Assembly (NCBI GenBank): GCA_021779335.1
Contig: JAJYAW010000142.1
Coordinates: forward strand, 1-7,207
Reading direction: 5' to 3'
Origin: Myxococcales bacterium
GTDB taxonomy: Bacteria; Myxococcota; Myxococcia; Myxococcales; Anaeromyxobacteraceae
DNA: 7,207 nt
Below are positions 6,414 through 7,207 of this stretch, one piece after another; the stretch's first letter is position 1; each line of letters begins with the position of its first letter. The notes beneath the pieces were generated by a model. The model made no database searches. It worked only from the letters and a program-made list of their open reading frames with translations, and was not told where the DNA came from. The position numbers were made by a program, and so were the translations under genes.

Positions 6414-6935
6414 GTGCGCACCCTTGCCCTCATCGCGGCGGCCGCGCTGGCCCTGGCCGCACCGGCGGCGGCCTCCGCCCAGGTGGACGCCGACAGCCCG
6501 CCCCCCGGCGGCCTCGCCCTGGCGGCCTCCCTGGCCGGCGGCGTCGAGGCCGGCCTCTCGACGGGCAAGGCCGGCCTGCTCGAGCTCGAGGCCCTGGCCG
6601 GCTGGCAGCTCCCCGCCGGCGCGGAGCCGGGGGGCCTCGTCTTCAGGCCCGAGCTGGCGGTGACGCTCGGCTCGGCCCCCGACACCCACCTGGCCCTCCG
6701 GCCCGGCCTGCGCATCTCCATCCCCGAGACGCCCCTCTGGCTGCGGGCCGCGGCCGACTGGTCGAGCGCCCGCGGGAAGGATCCGCACTGGCGATGGGTT
6801 CTGGTGGGGGCGGCCTGGGAGGTCCGGCTCACGGAGGTCCTCGGCCTCTCCGTCGAGGCCGACACCGGCCTCCCGGTCTCCGGGAGCGCCGGGGTCCCGC
6901 TCATGCTGCGGCTGGGCGCCACCTTCCGGCCATGA
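6414..6935 (+). CDS. Small secreted protein, probable outer-membrane beta-barrel, function unknown
   Basis: I do not recognise a named family. The 173-residue product starts at GTG 6414. It has a clear signal peptide (RTLALIAAAALALAAPAAAS, with probable cleavage after Ala22 in ASA|Q), leaving about 151 residues. The mature part has no cysteine and no further hydrophobic helix. It shows repeated stretches with alternating apolar residues, such as GLALAASLAGG, LLELEALAGW, LVFRPELAVTLG, HLALRPGLRISIP, LWLRAAADWS, WRWVLVGAAWEVRL and VPLMLRLGATF. This would suit a 7-8-strand barrel, and the final strand ends near an aromatic (GATFRP). There is no ATG near the 5' end and no well-placed Shine-Dalgarno, but a promoter-like pair ends just before the GTG, so translation may be leaderless. 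It is divergent from the tusA operon and 58 bases before the next plus-strand gene. Confidence 0.7.
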   Translation: MRTLALIAAAALALAAPAAASAQVDADSPPPGGLALAASLAGGVEAGLSTGKAGLLELEALAGWQLPAGAEPGGLVFRPELAVTLGSAPDTHLALRPGLRISIPETPLWLRAAADWSSARGKDPHWRWVLVGAAWEVRLTEVLGLSVEADTGLPVSGSAGVPLMLRLGATFRP

Positions 6936-6993
6936 CGGCCCGTCTTCCCGTCTTCGAACGACCGGCCCGCGCGGCCGTGAAGGAGAGCACCCC

Positions 6994-7207
6994 ATGAAGC
7001 AGGTCAGCTGGATCCTGGCGCTGGTGGTCGGCGTCGCCATCGGCTTCTTCACCAAGAGCGCGCTGGTCGGCGGCGGGTCGCCGGCCCGCCCGGTCGCCGC
7101 TTCCTCGACGACATGTCCGTCCTTCTCGAGGTACGCCCTCAGGAGCACCCGGCGCTGCGCCTCGTCGTCGACCACCAGCACCCGCGCCATGACCGTATTC
7201 TCGTCCA
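6994..7207 (+). CDS. N-terminus of a membrane-anchored or exported protein, interrupted near 7083
   Basis: ATG 6994 follows a near-perfect Shine-Dalgarno (AAGGAG, 6980-6985, 8-base spacer), the best in the window. The product begins MKQVSWILALVVGVAIGFFT, a short basic end and one hydrophobic segment (about residues 5-20), then KSALVGGGSPARPVAA. This is a typical signal anchor or signal peptide with a flexible linker. Such N-termini occur on myxobacterial periplasmic thioredoxin/DsbA-like proteins, but with no downstream domain that is a guess. The frame stays open to the window edge. From about 7083 onward, however, the DNA is the antisense of a response-regulator gene and the encoded Ser/Thr/Arg-rich sequence is not a believable continuation. 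Only residues up to roughly 30 are likely genuine. Confidence 0.5.
   Translation, partial: MKQVSWILALVVGVAIGFFTKSALVGGGSPARPVAASSTTCPSFSRYALRSTRRCASSSTTSTRAMTVFSS
7083..7190 (-). pseudogene. Response-regulator receiver-domain N-terminus, truncated
   Basis: Reading down from ATG 7190 gives MARVLVVDDEAQRRVLLRAY, then LEKDGHVVEEAATGRA. This is the first strand, the acidic pair (Asp8, Asp9) and the first helix and second strand of a CheY-like receiver domain, which acts in two-component signalling. After about residue 36 the frame continues but reads DPPPTSALLVKKPM, the antisense of the plus-strand signal-anchor gene. The phosphoacceptor Asp (usually near residue 50-55), the switch Thr/Ser and the Lys are therefore missing. 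The fragment cannot be a working receiver. It is either a gene remnant from a rearrangement or one side of an assembly chimera. The true gene would extend leftward in the parent genome. Confidence 0.7.

Noticed and set aside
6935..6978. Inverted repeat ACGGCC...GGCCGT between the barrel gene and the next gene
   Set aside because: A 6-base stem with a 32-base loop and no T-run is expected by chance in this base composition.
6018..7190. 390-residue fusion of a response regulator with TusA
   Set aside because: The open frame joins three unrelated pieces: a receiver fragment, the antisense of the signal-anchor and barrel genes, and TusA. The TusA start at 6314 has its own Shine-Dalgarno.

Overview
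The window is very GC-rich (third codon positions almost all G or C). Its gene content suits a myxobacterium, most likely Anaeromyxobacter or a relative (Myxococcota, formerly Deltaproteobacteria). That assignment rests on base composition and general protein resemblance, not on a search.

Layout. Bases 1-89 (minus) hold the signal-peptide end of a secreted protein that runs off the left edge. Next is ppdK (175-3039, minus), a complete pyruvate phosphate dikinase with an unusual Ala/Lys-rich C-terminal tail encoded by six 9-base tandem repeats. A 237-base divergent intergenic region separates it from a complete NAD-type malic enzyme gene (3277-4935, plus). The malic enzyme gene converges, with a 7-base gap, on a two-gene minus-strand operon: a TusA-like sulfur carrier (6018-6314), then a PP-loop thiolase-like protein with an NFACT-R/DUF814-like C-terminus (4943-6001). 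Divergent from that operon is a small secreted, probably beta-barrel, protein of unknown function (6414-6935, plus). It is followed by the start of a membrane-anchored protein (6994 onward, plus). At about base 7083 that gene runs directly into the antisense of a response-regulator N-terminus (7190 down to about 7083, minus). Both genes are cut at this point, so it is either a rearrangement or an assembly chimera near a contig end.

How the genes work together. Malic enzyme turns malate into pyruvate and CO2, and PPDK turns pyruvate into PEP. The divergent pair could therefore link C4 acids to gluconeogenesis, or work in reverse as a pyruvate/PEP balance point. The TusA/PP-loop pair looks like a dedicated sulfur relay: a persulfide carrier feeding an ATP-dependent RNA-thiolating enzyme. 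This pair is the most interesting functional unit here. I found no CRISPR array, insertion sequence, tRNA or rRNA gene. Most of the very long open frames antisense to ppdK and the malic enzyme gene are GC-driven artefacts.
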